From positions 2,278 through 21,643 of the forward strand of contig JADHZB010001704.1 of NCBI GenBank assembly GCA_015657535.1: a stretch of DNA of 19,366 nt, written 5' to 3'. The notes below the pieces were generated by a model that did not search any database, had not been told where the DNA came from, and worked only from the letters and a program-made list of their open reading frames with translations. How positions within the stretch are numbered: the first letter of the stretch is position 1; each line of letters starts with the position of its first letter. Below, in pieces: positions 18,601 through 19,366 of the stretch. The stretch comes from Nephromyces sp. MM_2019. Its lineage: Eukaryota; Apicomplexa; Aconoidasida; Nephromycida. A program made the translations under genes and the position numbers.

Positions 18601-19366
18601 AAGGGGTGTATTTCCAGCCACATTTCACTCTCCATACACCAAAACTCACTGTAGGTACACCGCAATGCGTGTCTAAGAGATATTGCTACACATGACAGCA
18701 CCTTTAAGCGTGAATACATTAGATTCAAAAGGCAGCTACTTATTACATATATAGTAATCCACGGTCTCCCTTCCAAAAGTAAAAGTACTCATAGAAGGTA
18801 ATCTCAAAATTCCACACACAATATACACCCTAACTATTTCACTTCTTCATCTTCGAATTTTTATGTTATAATTTTACCAAATGATGAAGAAATACAAAAT
18901 GCAATTCCTTCAAGGTTTTTCTTAATCAACTACTTCTCTAAACACCGAGAATCGCTGAAAAAGCTAAAAATGACAAATATCCATCATAGTGGCTTTGTGT
19001 GTGTTGCACAAGAATATGCATATACTTTCGAAGACCTTAAACACACACATAAATCCCACACATACACATGAGCCATTTGCTTATATGAATAAAACAATTT
19101 CCCCGCTCCATTAAGTAAAGCAAGATTATTTCTCACGGATCCTCTCGCTTGTGCACACACACATCGACCTCGCGAGGTTTTTACTCTTTTTTTTGTCTTT
19201 TCCTCTCATCCTGCAAGTCGCCTGATACTACCAGTTTAATTGAATCAAAACAATCCATGTTTCCACGTTATGCTACATCCATTCTCTTGCTGAAGAGCCT
19301 TGTATTTTCTTCTTTCTCTTCAAATCCTTCCCCTTCTTCATCTTCTTCATCTACCTCGTCTTCTTC
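15423..19366 (-). CDS. Ubiquitin-specific protease (USP), 3' half, partial at right edge
   Basis: A cysteine protease that removes ubiquitin. Exons placed: 19366-19277, 19227-19169, 18329-18236, 17057-16899, 15888-15844, 15818-15777, 15632-15609, 15515-15423. The key exon reads [16 protein letters not shown], then [11 protein letters not shown]: the catalytic-His box and the FDD segment of the UCH fold. The next exon continues ELPSWSSVI...PCLLFYESS, the last strand of that domain. The pattern YGKHY...KW..FDD..VKE...W..V...C......P.LL(F/L)Y is closest to what I recall of USP53/USP54 and related plant proteins. The Cys box lies outside the window. Phases close across the first four exons; links between 16899 and 15888 are not found. 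Introns of 839 and 1178 nt hold GT repeats and minisatellites. Confidence 0.75.
15742..15764. repeat. (CA)n microsatellite
   Basis: Perfect CA run of 23 bases; on the sense strand (GT)n that starts 12 nt after the 5' splice site at 15776. Confidence 0.9.
15777..15888 (-). CDS. USP gene, two small exons around a 25-nt intron
   Basis: Exon 15888-15844 follows cctatctttcag and reads [15 protein letters not shown] 25-nt intron (15843-15819) begins GTTGCG and ends AAAGTAG. Exon 15818-15777 reads [13 protein letters not shown] and ends GCAG|GTATAAAG. Phase 1 holds throughout and rebuilds a Gly codon at the junction; without removal of the 25 nt the frame hits TAA. Exit phase fits the exon at 15632. 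Confidence 0.5.
15889..16898 (-). other. USP gene intron region
   Basis: At least one exon must lie here, because the exon at 16899 exits in phase 0 and the next placed one enters in phase 1. None could be defended. A weak frame near 16660-16590 reads [28 protein letters not shown] motif lies at about 16199-16208. Confidence 0.35.
16899..17057 (-). CDS. USP gene, exon with the end of the UCH domain
   Basis: 53 codons, phase 0 to phase 0. The acceptor is excellent (cttcttcttcgtttatttatattcag) and the donor canonical (TCTTCG|GTGAGT). Reads [27 protein letters not shown], then a hydrophilic tail outside the catalytic domain. It continues directly from DDSVVK of the previous exon, as in USP catalytic domains. 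An inner GCAG|GTATTT offers a shorter splice form. Confidence 0.8.
17179..17201. repeat. (CA)n microsatellite
   Basis: Perfect CA run in the 1178-nt USP intron (17058-18235); (GT)n on the sense strand. Other runs in the same intron: 17395-17429, 17931-17944 and 18011-18035. Confidence 0.9.
17701..17798 (+). repeat. GT-rich minisatellite, 20-bp core, four copies
   Basis: Core TGTGCGTGGGTKTACTTGCA at 17701, 17731 and 17779 with a degenerate copy at 17755 (periods 30, 24, 24). Unlike other tracts in this gene, it is GT-rich on the plus strand, so CA-rich in the USP transcript. It lies in the 17058-18235 intron. Confidence 0.85.
18236..18329 (-). CDS. USP gene, catalytic-His exon
   Basis: 94 nt: one base, then 31 codons. 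The acceptor is tgcgctttatttcctatag and the donor GTCAAA|GTAAGT is canonical. It reads [17 protein letters not shown], then [14 protein letters not shown]. The His of GKHYVAYF should be the catalytic base and the first Asp of FDD the usual third member of the triad. This is the firmest single functional call in the window. Confidence 0.88.
18361..18612 (+). repeat. Degenerate GTGTATGTACAC/GAAGGGG satellite
   Basis: About ten units of 21-30 bp on the plus strand, each running from a GTGTATGTACAC-like word to an AAAGAAGGGG-like word (near 18364, 18392, 18415, 18441, 18465, 18488, 18509, 18532, 18558, 18583). It lies in the USP intron 18330-19168 and begins about 30 bp before the acceptor of the catalytic-His exon. 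The intron from about 18613 to 19168 holds further short CA runs; a frame near 18730 reading [10 protein letters not shown] is a weak alternative exon. Confidence 0.7.
19169..19366 (-). CDS. USP gene, acidic exon and following basic exon
   Basis: Exon 19366-19277 is open in only one frame and reads [18 protein letters not shown], then [10 protein letters not shown] 49-nt intron (19276-19228, GTAGCA...GGTAG) avoids an in-frame TAA at 19268. Exon 19227-19169 reads [19 protein letters not shown] and ends GCGAG|GTCGATGTGTG. Exit phase 2 matches the entry phase of the catalytic-His exon, giving ...[11 protein letters not shown]. The acidic/basic linker would then sit just before the His box. If the intron is wrong, the frame would simply stop at 19268. 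Confidence 0.55.

Overview
The window looks like nuclear DNA from an intron-rich, AT-rich unicellular eukaryote. Open frames are short. Coding tracts are bounded by GT...AG splice signals, introns run from about 25 nt to more than 1 kb, and nothing suggests bacterial operons. The placeable protein pieces are eukaryotic: an exocyst subunit and a ubiquitin-specific protease. An exocyst gene plus very GT-rich introns would suit a rhizarian or foraminiferan-type protist, but the species call is only a guess.

Layout. (1) 1-6122, minus strand: a multi-exon gene resembling the exocyst subunit Sec6/EXOC3, running off the left edge. Phases agree between some neighbouring exons and several exons remain unplaced. 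(2) 6123-6691: a divergent intergenic stretch. (3) 6692-7740, plus strand: a small unrecognised gene or genes; one intron has ends that are perfectly complementary. (4) 7741-13225: few or no supportable exons and almost no CA/GT microsatellites. It holds a minus-strand run of long but interrupted reading frames (about 8.9-11.7 kb) that may be a decayed transposase-like element. (5) 13226-14600: a plus-strand hydrophilic frame with minisatellite repeats, then uncertain frames. (6) 14601-15037, minus: a cysteine-containing C-terminal exon preceded by a Glu/Lys-rich tract. (7) 15423-19366, minus: the 3' half of a ubiquitin-specific protease gene whose catalytic-His box exon splices in phase to its neighbours; it runs off the right edge.

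The most striking theme is the GT microsatellites. In the minus-strand genes nearly every one reads (GT)n on the transcribed sense strand and many lie just downstream of a 5' splice site. In the short plus-strand gene the intron starts with (GT)n on the plus strand instead. The big USP introns also hold two separate degenerate minisatellites. The window therefore looks like two genes inflated by repeat-filled introns, with a poorly coding middle. All exon boundaries are read by eye and need transcript evidence.
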